Source: Thalassotalea_H sp040779345 (GTDB lineage: Bacteria; Pseudomonadota; Gammaproteobacteria; Enterobacterales; Alteromonadaceae). From it: 64,000 nucleotides of DNA. Shown piece after piece: positions 44,874 to 54,201 of the stretch. The position numbers and the translations under genes were made by a program. The notes under the pieces are model-generated. The model was not told the origin of the DNA, made no database searches, and worked only from the letters and a program-made list of their open reading frames with translations. Each line of letters begins with the position of its first letter. The stretch's first letter is position 1. The stretch lies in the NCBI GenBank assembly GCA_040779345.1, contig JBFONU010000015.1, positions 1-64,000 on the forward strand, in the 5' to 3' direction.

Positions 44874-47800
44874 TTATGATACTTCTGCCATAGCAACCGC
44901 TTCATCTATATCTACTGCTACCATTCTCGAAACTCCAGCCTCGAACATAGTAACACCTGTTAACTGTGAAGCCATTTCCATCGCTATTTTATTGTGACTA
45001 ATATAAATAAATTGTACGGTTTTTGACATTTCTTTCACCAAATTACAAAACCGACTTACGTTTGCGTCATCAAGTGGCGCATCTACTTCGTCTAACATAC
45101 AAAAAGGTGCAGGATTTAGACGAAAAATTGCAAAAACCAATGATAATGCGGTTAGTGCTTTTTCTCCACCAGATAATAAATGAATCGTACTATTTTTTTT
45201 ACCTGGCGGTCTCGCCATGATTGTCACTCCGGTGTCTAATAAGTCTTCACCAGTCAAGTTTAAATATGCTTGCCCGCCACCAAACACTTTTGGAAACAAG
45301 GATTGTAAGTCTTGATTCACTTTATCAAAGGTTGTTTTAAATTTATGGCGACTTTCCTTATCTATTTTTTCAATGGCTGATTCTAACGTTGAAATGGCTA
45401 AATTTAAATCCTGATCTTGTTGATCAAGATAGTTTTTTCGCGTTAGTTGCGTTTCAAACTCATCAATTGCTGCTAAATTAATCGCCCCGAGCAGCTGAAT
45501 GTCTTTTGCTAGCTTAATCAGTTGGGCTTGCCATTGCGATTCGCGCGCGTTTTTAGGCATAGCTTGTTGCACCAAGTTAACCTCTTGACCCAGTTCATTA
45601 AGCTGTTCTAATGCATTTTGCGCTTTTAAACGATGACTTTCCCGATCAAGATGCTGCTGATTTAACGACACCTTTAATTCATTTATCTCTTCGACTAAGC
45701 AACGCTGCTTTTGTTCAATTGATTGGATGCGCTTTTCGTCAATAGTAAGTTTTTCGTGTTCGGCAACTAATTGCTGATCAACCAGCGTCATTTCAGCTAA
45801 GTAGGTTTGTAACTGTTGCTCATCTTCTATCATCGGTGCTACACCGTTATCTAATAAAGCGTTATTTGATTTTTGTTGCTCGGTAAGCTGCTTAATACTT
45901 TCCTGAAAACGCACAATACTTTGTTGGCATTGTGTTAACGCATGTTGAGATTTTTCCATGCTCAATTCACATTGATGTTTTTCTTGATTGAGTGTTTTTT
46001 GCTGAGCCTGTTGAGACTGCACTTGTTGCTGTAACAAGTGAACGTTTTCAGCTAATGCATCAATTGTCTTGTTAGTTTCACTTAACTGACTTTGGCTTAA
46101 CTGAGTTTCGCTTAACATTGCTGACTCAGATAAGTCACCATTGACTGAACGTTGATCGCGTGTCGATAATTCGTCTATTAACGCTGTAGTGTCTAAAATG
46201 TTTTTTTCTAAGCTATGTTGTTCATTTTGCAAGACATGTTGTTGTTGAACAATTGACGATTTTTTTTGTTTATTAACGGCTTCAGCTTGTTTAATTTGGC
46301 TGAGCTCTTGCTGTTTTTCATGTAACTGGCTTGCAAGTTTCTCTGCGTCTAAAGCTGATGTTTGTTTAGCGGCTTCATTTGATGATATTGAACCATTGAT
46401 TGCTTCTTGCTGTTGAATTACATCGGATAGCTGTTGTTTAAGCTCACTTAATAGATTTACATCAGTGAAATGATCATTTTTTTCGTTTAACACCCCTTTA
46501 CGAATAAATTGATGACTTAACCAAATTCCTTGAGGAGAAATTACGGACTCATCATCATTTAGTTGAGGTAACAGTGCTAAAGCATCTTGGTAATTATCGA
46601 CCACTCTTATCGTATTTAAGTGCTGATGACTGATATATTCACCCGTGACTTTTGTCGCTAAGGTGTCTTTTTTACTTGATATAATTGATGGTGTCGTTGA
46701 GACTTTATTAAGTAATAATGTGTGTGGCAAATCAACTAGGCATAAATTTTTCAGTTGATGTTCTTCTATAACGGGAGCTTGAAGCCGATGCGACAACACC
46801 ATTTCAACGGCCAGTTCCCAACCTTGTTCAATCGTAATGGTATCTTGCAGCAAAGAAGTTTTATGAATACCGTTGTCTGCAAGCCAAGTCGTTTGTTCAC
46901 TTTGCCACTGTTCTTGATGTAATAACTTATCCTGCAATTGCTCAATTTGTTTTGCTAATGATACTCGTGTGCCGCTAAGTTCGCTCTTTTTCTGATTGAG
47001 TAAGTAATTCGTTTTGGCAAGTTCGTTGCCTGTATTCTCATGGTTTTTTTGTTGGTTTTGTAATTGTGCTATCTGAGCATTTAAATGATTGAGCGCATTG
47101 ATATCAACACCATCATCGGCTGCATTTTCTTTTATTAGTATGGATAGTTGTTCTAAAACAATCGCTAACCTAGACTTTTTTTGTTCGATAATCTCATGGT
47201 ATCTCGCTTTGTTACGTGTTTGTTCGAGTTGCTGCTCAGTACGTAACTGCTGCTGTTGGTGGTAACTTTTCCACGCTTGTTGTTGCAAGATAAGTTGTTC
47301 ATTACTGTGTTGTGATTCTTTTTCTAAGCACGCGATTTTATCAACTAAACGTTGATATTGCGGCTGAATATCATCAAGTTTATCGCGATGTATTTTTAGT
47401 TGTTCTTGTTCAACGCACAATGATTGCTGAGCATGACTCATTTGTTGTTGGTTTACCTGCTTATCGTCTGCCAACTTCTTTTGTTGTATTGTCAGGTGTT
47501 TGATATTTTGCTCAAGCCGAGCGGTATCATTTGTTAAAACAATTTTTTGCTGTTGAAGTGTTTGTATCTTTTGATTAGCCGTTTGAAAGCTTTGTTTAGC
47601 TGAAAAAAGGGCTATCTCATCAGTTTTTTGTTGTAACTCTTTTTGTGTTATCTGTTGCTCCAAGCGATTAATAAGCGCCTGTTTGCTCTTAAACTGTTGA
47701 TCAAATTTTTGCCAACGTAATACTGCAAGTTCGGCTTTAATAGTGCGTTCTTGACTTTTAAGAGTTTTAAAACGCTTTGCCGCTTCGGCTTGTTGGTGCA

Positions 47801-48422
47801 ATTTATCAATTTGTACATTGAGTTCACTTCGAATATCAAACAAGCGCTCTAGGTTTTCACGAGTATGGCGGATCCTAATTTCGGTATCTCGACGACGTTC
47901 TTTATATTTTGAGATCCCTGCGGCCTCTTCAATAAAAACCCTCAGTTCTTGTGGCTTAGACTCAATCAGCCGAGATATAGTCCCTTGCTCGATAATCGCA
48001 TAGCTTCTTGGACCTAAACCTGTGCCTAAAAAGATATCGGTAATATCTTTTCGACGGCACTTGGTGCCATTTAAAAAGTAACTATTTTGACTATCTCGGT
48101 TAACAACTCGGCGAATTGAGACTTGGTTACGATCGGCCATTGAGCCTTGAATACGAGCGCTCATATTATCAAACAACAATTCAACACTCGCTTGTCCGAC
48201 AGATTTTCGCGTGGAAGCACCATTAAAAATAACATCGGTCATCGCGTCGCCACGCAAGTTTTTTGCTGAGCTTTCGCCTAGTACCCAACGAACAGCATCA
48301 ATGATATTCGACTTTCCGCAACCATTTGGACCAACAATTGCAGTCATTTGCTGCTCAAATGGCACTTTTGTGGGATCAACAAAAGATTTAAATCCAGCCA
48401 ATTTGATGTGCTTTAATCGCAT
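44874..48422 (-). CDS. smc: Chromosome segregation ATPase SMC
   Basis: 1182 residues. Walker A GPNGCGKSN at 31-39, two long Gln-rich coiled coils (about 170-500 and 660-1000) flanking the hinge (about 510-640), the ABC signature LLSGGEKALTALSL and Walker B CMLDEVDAPLDD near the C-terminus. SMC with ScpAB condenses and segregates the chromosome. Presence of SMC rather than MukB agrees with Alteromonadales. It is inserted between cysZ and zipA, which are direct neighbours in E. coli. Confidence 0.97.
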   Translation of the reverse strand: MRLKHIKLAGFKSFVDPTKVPFEQQMTAIVGPNGCGKSNIIDAVRWVLGESSAKNLRGDAMTDVIFNGASTRKSVGQASVELLFDNMSARIQGSMADRNQVSIRRVVNRDSQNSYFLNGTKCRRKDITDIFLGTGLGPRSYAIIEQGTISRLIESKPQELRVFIEEAAGISKYKERRRDTEIRIRHTRENLERLFDIRSELNVQIDKLHQQAEAAKRFKTLKSQERTIKAELAVLRWQKFDQQFKSKQALINRLEQQITQKELQQKTDEIALFSAKQSFQTANQKIQTLQQQKIVLTNDTARLEQNIKHLTIQQKKLADDKQVNQQQMSHAQQSLCVEQEQLKIHRDKLDDIQPQYQRLVDKIACLEKESQHSNEQLILQQQAWKSYHQQQQLRTEQQLEQTRNKARYHEIIEQKKSRLAIVLEQLSILIKENAADDGVDINALNHLNAQIAQLQNQQKNHENTGNELAKTNYLLNQKKSELSGTRVSLAKQIEQLQDKLLHQEQWQSEQTTWLADNGIHKTSLLQDTITIEQGWELAVEMVLSHRLQAPVIEEHQLKNLCLVDLPHTLLLNKVSTTPSIISSKKDTLATKVTGEYISHQHLNTIRVVDNYQDALALLPQLNDDESVISPQGIWLSHQFIRKGVLNEKNDHFTDVNLLSELKQQLSDVIQQQEAINGSISSNEAAKQTSALDAEKLASQLHEKQQELSQIKQAEAVNKQKKSSIVQQQHVLQNEQHSLEKNILDTTALIDELSTRDQRSVNGDLSESAMLSETQLSQSQLSETNKTIDALAENVHLLQQQVQSQQAQQKTLNQEKHQCELSMEKSQHALTQCQQSIVRFQESIKQLTEQQKSNNALLDNGVAPMIEDEQQLQTYLAEMTLVDQQLVAEHEKLTIDEKRIQSIEQKQRCLVEEINELKVSLNQQHLDRESHRLKAQNALEQLNELGQEVNLVQQAMPKNARESQWQAQLIKLAKDIQLLGAINLAAIDEFETQLTRKNYLDQQDQDLNLAISTLESAIEKIDKESRHKFKTTFDKVNQDLQSLFPKVFGGGQAYLNLTGEDLLDTGVTIMARPPGKKNSTIHLLSGGEKALTALSLVFAIFRLNPAPFCMLDEVDAPLDDANVSRFCNLVKEMSKTVQFIYISHNKIAMEMASQLTGVTMFEAGVSRMVAVDIDEAVAMAEVS

Positions 48423-48572
48423 TTACTCAGCAAACCTAATATATCGAATGATTGTGGTATGTCGCATGACTTTATCAGAAATTGACGTAGTTTGTAACAA
48501 CTACAACTTCTCACCAAGCATTAATAACACTATAATCAATATTAGAAGTTAACTAGTTAAAAAATAAACTAA

Positions 48573-49322
48573 ATGTCATCAAATAAACACCAAGCTCTTG
48601 CACAAAGTGGTGCTGGCTATTTCATCAAAGGTTTTCAGTTAATTAAGTTAAAAGGGATCAGGCGCTTTGTCTTTATTCCACTGTTAGTGAACTTAATTCT
48701 ATTTAGTGTTGCCTTTTATTCAATCATTTTAGAATTAGATGTCTATATGCTAAAACTAGAGCAATGGCTGCCAGAAAGTTTATCTTGGCTCACCTTTGCA
48801 ATTTGGCCAATAGCCCTTTTGTTTTTACTGGTAATGTTTTCATTTATTTTTAGCTCAGTTGCCAATTGGATAGCCGCCCCCTTTAATGGTTTACTTTGTG
48901 AGAAAATGGAAGCGTTGTTATTAAACCAAACGCCAGCGTCAGGCTCTTCACTTGATATTGTCAAAGACATTCCTCGGACATTAAGTCGTGAATGGTGCAA
49001 ATTTAGGTATTATATCCCACGTGCTATTGGTTTTTTTATTCTTTATTGGATATTACCCATTATTGGGCAAGTGCTATGGTTTTTATTTCTTGCATGGATG
49101 ATGGCGGTTCAATATAAGGATTACCCATTTGATAACCATAAGATTAACTTTAATGAAATGAAGTATGCCTTAAAGCAGCGAAAAGGCTTAAGTTACAGTT
49201 TCGGCATAACAACCGCCGTTTTTTCAATGATCCCTATTATCAATTTAGTGGTGATGCCTGTAGCTATTTGTGGTGCTACAGCAATATGGGTCGATCACTA
49301 TCGTGATAACTTTGTTAAATAG
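48573..49322 (+). CDS. cysZ: Sulfate transporter CysZ
   Basis: 249 residues. The EI24/CysZ fold has hydrophobic segments near 28-50, 68-98, 150-180 and 205-235, and the motif AAPFNGLLCEKME after the second. It imports sulfate for cysteine synthesis. It is divergent from smc; cysZ-zipA-ligA linkage is conserved in enterobacteria. The intergenic 150 bp must hold both promoters. Confidence 0.94.
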   Translation: MSSNKHQALAQSGAGYFIKGFQLIKLKGIRRFVFIPLLVNLILFSVAFYSIILELDVYMLKLEQWLPESLSWLTFAIWPIALLFLLVMFSFIFSSVANWIAAPFNGLLCEKMEALLLNQTPASGSSLDIVKDIPRTLSREWCKFRYYIPRAIGFFILYWILPIIGQVLWFLFLAWMMAVQYKDYPFDNHKINFNEMKYALKQRKGLSYSFGITTAVFSMIPIINLVVMPVAICGATAIWVDHYRDNFVK

Positions 49323-49569
49323 CAAAGCAAGATATGATGGTTCATTTATATACTGTTGACCGTTCACAAAAATTAATAATCAACCAATAACTTCTTAAAA
49401 AATAGACAGTTCTTAAGGTGACAAAGATTATTAGCTCATAAAACAAGAGTCAGAGATAGATAATTAAGTGCGTTGTGCTGAAAAATTGAATTTGCCTACT
49501 AGAAGATTCATACTACTTTGAGTCACTTTTCTCTTACCTTACGATATCAGCAAATTTTGGAGCAATAAA

Positions 49570-49938
49570 ATGAATACCTTTAAACAGATAAACTTGGTGA
49601 TACTCAGTATAGTTTTTTGCTTGATAAACGGCGAAGTGTTAGCTGATGAAGCCATAGCACATAAAACAGAGCAAGCGTATGAAATTCCTTCCCTAGGTGA
49701 TGCAAAAATATTTGCTCAGTTTACTGATGAACTTCCAGCGGTCATCAATTACTTTACGGACAATAATGAACAAGCAATTATCGATTTTTATCAAAAAATA
49801 TATGGCGAACCAACCAGTAGTGTAATGAAACGAGGAAGGTTGGCATTATATTTTTCTGCTCAAGATAAGCAATTACGCGTGATTATTTCTCCTCAAGGGA
49901 AAAGATTTCAAGTCGATATTTTATTAAACGAGCAATAG
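49570..49938 (+). CDS. Exported hypothetical protein
   Basis: 122 residues with a signal peptide ending near VLA (about 25). The mature part (about 97 residues) has a mixed alpha/beta pattern (PAVINYFTDNNEQAIIDFYQKIYG, then LALYFSAQDKQLRVIIS). No named family is recognised. Ribosome site TTGGAG. Convergent with the ABM gene, whose stop lies 8 nt away. Confidence 0.7.
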   Translation: MNTFKQINLVILSIVFCLINGEVLADEAIAHKTEQAYEIPSLGDAKIFAQFTDELPAVINYFTDNNEQAIIDFYQKIYGEPTSSVMKRGRLALYFSAQDKQLRVIISPQGKRFQVDILLNEQ

Positions 49939-49945
49939 TCTGGGG

Positions 49946-50227
49946 TTAATAGTGGTAATAAGTGCCTTTGGGCGGAGCTGCAAACAAGCTCATTGCCGCT
50001 TGCATGTCATCTTTTGGAAAGTTGGCTATAGATTGTTGATGATAATCTTGTGATTGCCACTTTTCTATCACAATAAAGCCATTTTCATTATCTATTGCTT
50101 TTAACACTTCATAAGATAAACATCCCTCACTTTGCGTAATGTGATCAGACAAAGACGTTAAAAATTCAAATAACTCACTGCTTTTACCTGCAGCTGATGT
50201 AAATTCATTTATACGGACAATACTCAT
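49946..50227 (-). CDS. Antibiotic biosynthesis monooxygenase (ABM) domain protein
   Basis: 93 residues from the ATG at 50227 (AGGTG ribosome site); an upstream GTG adds six residues without a site of its own. The ferredoxin-like ABM pattern is clear: VRINEFTSAAGKSSELFEFL, EGCLSYEV and FIVIEKWQSQDYHQQS. Such small proteins act as quinol or polyketide monooxygenases or haem-degrading enzymes; which applies here is unknown. Confidence 0.85.
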   Translation of the reverse strand: MSIVRINEFTSAAGKSSELFEFLTSLSDHITQSEGCLSYEVLKAIDNENGFIVIEKWQSQDYHQQSIANFPKDDMQAAMSLFAAPPKGTYYHY

Positions 50228-50273
50228 AAGACACCTGTAAACCACTTAATAACAATTAAAATAACATAACTAA

Positions 50274-50513
50274 CTATTTTTTATTTACATCTAAAGAGCC
50301 CTGACATAACTGACAATGCCTACCTTTAGATAAATGATATAATATTGTCGCAATAAAAACGCTTGTCGTAATAAATGACCAGAATAAAGCAAAGTAGATC
50401 GCATTTATCAATGTATGATCTTTAATTAACTCAACAATCAATAGAATAATCGCCACGGAACAATATATTTTGATCGCTCTGATCAACCAAAATTTTAGGC
50501 TTAATTTATTCAT
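50274..50513 (-). CDS. Small membrane protein with C-terminal CxxC
   Basis: 79 residues. Two hydrophobic helices (about 16-28 and 38-58) and a short tail with HCQLC, a possible metal or redox pair. Ribosome site GGAGTC is strong. No family recognised. It lies between the ABM and chorismate mutase-like genes on the same strand. Confidence 0.65.
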   Translation of the reverse strand: MNKLSLKFWLIRAIKIYCSVAIILLIVELIKDHTLINAIYFALFWSFITTSVFIATILYHLSKGRHCQLCQGSLDVNKK

Positions 50514-50535
50514 TTTATGACTCCATACATCAATT

Positions 50536-50853
50536 TTAACCTGAGGTTTTATTCTGCCATTGATTCATTTCTTCTTTGATAAAATGATTAACTAAATCAG
50601 TGTACATTTTCTCAATAGCGTCTGGACTTAAACCTTCACTAGCAGCCCATTCTCTTCGCATCGCCAACATTGCTTTAAAGCGCTCAGGTGCACGTACTGA
50701 TGTTTCAGACGTTTTAAACTTCGCAGCCGCTTGTACATACTTAAATCGCTTTCCTAATATCGCAATGATTGTACGATCCATCTGATCAATTTCATGACGA
50801 ATATCGCTCATATCTTGACAATCACTAGGCTGCACTTTATTAATATATTTCAT
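50536..50853 (-). CDS. Chorismate mutase type II family, PchB-like isochorismate lyase
   Basis: 105 residues, the size of Pseudomonas PchB. The AroQ fold pattern DIRHEIDQMDRTIIAILGKRFKYVQAA, RAPERFKAMLAMRREWA and the C-terminal IEKMYTDLVNHFIKEEM helix closely follow PchB, which splits isochorismate into salicylate and pyruvate (and has weak chorismate mutase activity). No salicylate-siderophore genes (pchA, pchD-G) are in the window, so its pathway is unclear. Ribosome site GAGGCTT. Confidence 0.85.
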   Translation of the reverse strand: MKYINKVQPSDCQDMSDIRHEIDQMDRTIIAILGKRFKYVQAAAKFKTSETSVRAPERFKAMLAMRREWAASEGLSPDAIEKMYTDLVNHFIKEEMNQWQNKTSG

Positions 50854-50945
50854 AAGCCTCTATAATCAAACATAAATTAACTAAAAATCACCCAAACGAT
50901 ATGATGCTTTCATTTGATTGACAAACACCAAAATCGCATAAACGA

Positions 50946-51428
50946 TTACATTTGTTTATCAATACGAACAGAGCCATTTTCAAGATAAATCATGCGAATA
51001 TCATCTTGGGGTTTAAATATCATTGCAGTGTCTCTGCCTTGTATCACCATATATGCTTGTCCATCTTCAGTCTTTATCATCAACTCGACTAGGTGGACTA
51101 TATTTTCTTTATATTTAGGCGGCTGATTGTCAGAAATTGAAGCGCCAATAATAACCCCTAATATGGTGGCAATATCACGACCACTGCCACTACCAAACTG
51201 ATGACCAATCGCACCACCTAACATAGCGCCACCAAATGTTTTCCAACCATTTTTTTTATCGGTGATCAGTTCTTTTTCGGTAATATTTCTCACTGATGTA
51301 ATGACGCCAAAAAGCACTTTTTCAACAGGAACCGCTTTATTTCGCTGATATTGTTCGCCGTGAGCATTCAAGCTCATCAATAGAAAAACGACTATGGGAG
51401 TTAATTGTTTAATCATGACAGTGCTCAT
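50946..51428 (-). CDS. Glycine-zipper envelope protein
   Basis: 160 residues. A signal peptide (about 1-25, AHG) precedes a glycine zipper (GGAMLGGAIGHQFGSGSGRDIATILGVIIGA is one continuous zipper region, about 67-98), typical of 17-kDa surface antigen / YcfJ-like proteins. The C-terminal third has beta strands. Ribosome site TGGAGAAC. It lies 30 nt after the lpoB stop, likely the last gene of the lipoprotein unit. Confidence 0.82.
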   Translation of the reverse strand: MSTVMIKQLTPIVVFLLMSLNAHGEQYQRNKAVPVEKVLFGVITSVRNITEKELITDKKNGWKTFGGAMLGGAIGHQFGSGSGRDIATILGVIIGASISDNQPPKYKENIVHLVELMIKTEDGQAYMVIQGRDTAMIFKPQDDIRMIYLENGSVRIDKQM

Positions 51429-51458
51429 TGTTAAGTTCTCCAGTTTAAGTCAGCACTA

Positions 51459-52061
51459 TTACCAACCTACAGAGGCTTTAGTGCGAGTTTTACGTATTTC
51501 AGTTTCATCCGCCCATTCGACAATACCACTTTGTAAATCCATTAAACGTAATGTAAATTTATAATAAACATCGGACTTATCTTTATTAGATTTTACAATA
51601 CTGGCAAGATTGCCATAAAGCATATACTGAGCCCCTATTTGACGACCAAATTGAATCGCTTTAGTTGCATCAACCATACCTCCTTCATTTTGAAATTCCA
51701 GCTGTTTACGCACGGCTTCTACACGCCCCATATCAACAAAACGAAATTTTCCTGAGCGTAATAGCTTTGTTGATATTGTATCTGTGATCGACTCTGTATC
51801 GATATGTTCGCTGGTTTTGTTTTTAATTCGCTCAACAAACACAACAGGGCGAGTATTATTCGTCAACGTGCCTACAACAGGAGACAATAATAGTGAATCT
51901 GTCATCTCATTAGCTACTTTTTGTAAATCAGTTGAACCAAAATTTATATCGGTAGTTTCAACAGCTGTTGCATCGCCATAGCGCACCACAGACTTTTGTG
52001 CACAACCGGCATTTATCAGTATCGTTAAACTAATTGAGCTAATTAATAGTAATTTTTTCAT
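51459..52061 (-). CDS. lpoB: Penicillin-binding protein activator LpoB
   Basis: 200 residues. Lipobox NAGC (C20) and the LpoB fold: RPVVFVERIKNKTSEHIDT, a KLLRSGKFRFVD helix, GAQYMLYGNLASI and the C-terminal EIRKTRTKASVGW strand. LpoB is an outer-membrane lipoprotein that stimulates PBP1b in peptidoglycan synthesis. It follows the YcfL gene by about 25 nt, the same order as E. coli ycfL-lpoB. Confidence 0.94.
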   Translation of the reverse strand: MKKLLLISSISLTILINAGCAQKSVVRYGDATAVETTDINFGSTDLQKVANEMTDSLLLSPVVGTLTNNTRPVVFVERIKNKTSEHIDTESITDTISTKLLRSGKFRFVDMGRVEAVRKQLEFQNEGGMVDATKAIQFGRQIGAQYMLYGNLASIVKSNKDKSDVYYKFTLRLMDLQSGIVEWADETEIRKTRTKASVGW

Positions 52062-52085
52062 ATGGTTATCCTTATTAAATTCTAG

Positions 52086-52544
52086 TTATTCGTATCGGTA
52101 AGCGTTGGATGAAGCACTACGAACATAAACATTAAAAGTCGTCGCATCAACTGAAGGAGCAACGCCGGTTAATACCCTTGATTGATGCCCGTGTAACTCC
52201 ATCGGTTGCCAGGGGGATTTACCGACCTCAACAGCAAAGCCATTTTTATCAAACCAATTGAAATGGTATTGTAATTTCAATGATTTATTATATTGGCTAG
52301 AAAGCTCAACGTTCACTTCCAAAAAGCCATTAGTCGTGCGGTGCTTTACATCACTAATGGTGAGCTTTTCAGCAAGTTCAGGGTTATCAACTTTCAGATA
52401 AGTTTCTGGTGGAGTTGCATTTGTTATTGATTCAACCCCAAGACCTGAGCTCACTGGCGGTGGCTTATGACAAGCCGTTAACCCGAGAAAAACGAGTGTT
52501 ATAGTGCTAATAACACCACGAGGTGTGTAAAATGAAATTTTCAT
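52086..52544 (-). CDS. ycfL: YcfL-family lipoprotein (DUF1425)
   Basis: 152 residues from the ATG at 52544, chosen because GGAGGA ends 4 nt upstream; an ATG at 52556 overlapping the previous stop precedes that ribosome site and is an unlikely start. Lipobox LTAC at 22-25. The mature domain (LQYHFNWFDKNGFAVEV and HGHQSRVLTGVAPS) matches YcfL. Function unknown, always linked to lpoB in enterobacteria and here. Confidence 0.9.
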   Translation of the reverse strand: MKISFYTPRGVISTITLVFLGLTACHKPPPVSSGLGVESITNATPPETYLKVDNPELAEKLTISDVKHRTTNGFLEVNVELSSQYNKSLKLQYHFNWFDKNGFAVEVGKSPWQPMELHGHQSRVLTGVAPSVDATTFNVYVRSASSNAYRYE

Positions 52545-52555
52545 CATATCCTCCA

Positions 52556-53974
52556 TTATAAATTAGTCGTTTTATAACCTGAGTAGTTTCCTACTGTCGT
52601 TAAGTTTATTAGTGTCATTCGATTTTTATTGATGTTCACCTCAACTATTGAACGCCCATTAGCATGTTCAATCGCTAAATTATGTTGTCCTACAGGCAAG
52701 GCGACTTTTAATAACTGAATGCGATTAGGTAGCGATAACCAGCTTCTAGTGTCTGCATGCTCTGAAGCTATGTTATATAAACTGGCTAAAATATTACCTA
52801 CATCTCCCCCTTCCTTACTCATTTTTTTACGCATTTGCTCCTTAGCCACTAAACGAATTGCTTGCCTTGTCACTAATGAAGGTAACTCTTCTAACAATTG
52901 CTTACTGGCAAGAGATTGTAAGACGACAATCTCATCAGATTGAAATCGTTCTTGGTTATAGTGAAGCACCAATGGTTGTTCATTATGGCTAAGTAAGCGG
53001 TACACGGGTAATGAAAAACTGAAAAAACGCATGTTATTATGACGGGTATAGAGCGGCAAATTTAATCGCGCTTCTTGTTTTGCATTCACTAAACCTTGTT
53101 CATATATAACAACGACGTAGCCAGAGGCATCAGTTTCATTTTCTACCTGATTAATTTTAGCAAGTTCAGGTGTATACTCTACGTCTGTTTGAATGCCGAT
53201 GTATTGGGCTAAGCGTAAAACATCTAATTGTAAATATTTGTTATTAGGGAATATTTCTAAAGCTTTTTGATAATCTATGTAGGCATCATTTAACTCGCCT
53301 GCTGACTCGTACAACATGCCAGATAAATAAAAAGTAAAAGCATTTTGAAAACCATTTTTGACTTCTCCCACCATATCGATCATTGATGGGTAGGCTTCAT
53401 ACAACGACTCTGTCGTCATACCTTGATTGGCCATTTTTTGTTGAGCCGCCAATAACGCATCTTCATTGTCACGTAATGCTTGTTCTTGAATTAAGTTTGC
53501 CTTTCTCACTTCAACCAGCGCAGACTCAAGGTTATCTTGATAGACATAATTAAGTGCTTGGTATGAGTGCATCATACTTTGCTCATATGCGGGCACTTGA
53601 TATTGAATCGCGCTGTCATTACTGATCACAGCTCCAGCGTTCTCAAAGCCCTTACTAATTTGAATTTTTGCTTTAGCACGCTCATAGTCAATGCTTTGCG
53701 ATGCATCAGCAAAAAACGCGCTGCTTTGAGACCAGTCTTGCTGTAAAAAAGCCAAGCGACCTTTTTCTAATAAAGACAAATTATAAGCATTATGCTTTTT
53801 ATTATGCTCTGGTATTAACATCAAAGCATTAACAAAATCTCCCTGTTGTTGTGCTTGTATCACTTTTCTCATTTGCTGTGTATAACCGGCAAAAAAGTCT
53901 TCAAATCTCATTGAGCTACAACTAGTGAGTAAAAACAAATTAATGAATATGATCAGGTAAAATTTATTTTTCAT
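52556..53974 (-). CDS. COG3014-family TPR lipoprotein
   Basis: 472 residues. Lipobox LTSC (C19). Helical TPR-like repeats occupy about 30-260 (ALMLIPEHNKKHNAYN, LLEKGRLAFLQQDWSQ, YIDYQKALEIFPNNKY), followed by a beta-rich half. This matches COG3014 lipoproteins found with YcfL and LpoB in Vibrio and Shewanella. The stop touches the ycfL frame (TAATG), so the four genes COG3014-ycfL-lpoB-glycine zipper look like one unit serving the outer membrane or peptidoglycan. Confidence 0.87.
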   Translation of the reverse strand: MKNKFYLIIFINLFLLTSCSSMRFEDFFAGYTQQMRKVIQAQQQGDFVNALMLIPEHNKKHNAYNLSLLEKGRLAFLQQDWSQSSAFFADASQSIDYERAKAKIQISKGFENAGAVISNDSAIQYQVPAYEQSMMHSYQALNYVYQDNLESALVEVRKANLIQEQALRDNEDALLAAQQKMANQGMTTESLYEAYPSMIDMVGEVKNGFQNAFTFYLSGMLYESAGELNDAYIDYQKALEIFPNNKYLQLDVLRLAQYIGIQTDVEYTPELAKINQVENETDASGYVVVIYEQGLVNAKQEARLNLPLYTRHNNMRFFSFSLPVYRLLSHNEQPLVLHYNQERFQSDEIVVLQSLASKQLLEELPSLVTRQAIRLVAKEQMRKKMSKEGGDVGNILASLYNIASEHADTRSWLSLPNRIQLLKVALPVGQHNLAIEHANGRSIVEVNINKNRMTLINLTTVGNYSGYKTTNL

Positions 53975-54145
53975 AGAATAAAATTTTTACAACGCGCTAT
54001 AGTTTTTACGAGTTAGTTTAGCTAAAAGATGATTAATATCAGCTGAACAGATTGACGTATCGATTTAATATAACGCTAAAACTAATCGCTAATAGCAGGG
54101 CTTGCAATAAATAATTTGTAGGGAAATTGTAAGAAAGGCGTTTAA

Positions 54146-54184
54146 AATGCCATTATTTGCTAGTTGTTAACAAAAAATGGCATT
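54146..54184 (-). repeat. Inverted repeat downstream of greA
   Basis: AATGCCATT (54146-54154) and AATGGCATT (54176-54184) form a 9-bp stem with a 21-nt loop, 18 nt past the greA stop. On the minus strand it is followed only by TTAAA, so it is a poor intrinsic terminator. Confidence 0.4.
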
Positions 54185-54201
54185 AAGGAGCTGTTGTTTA
54201 T

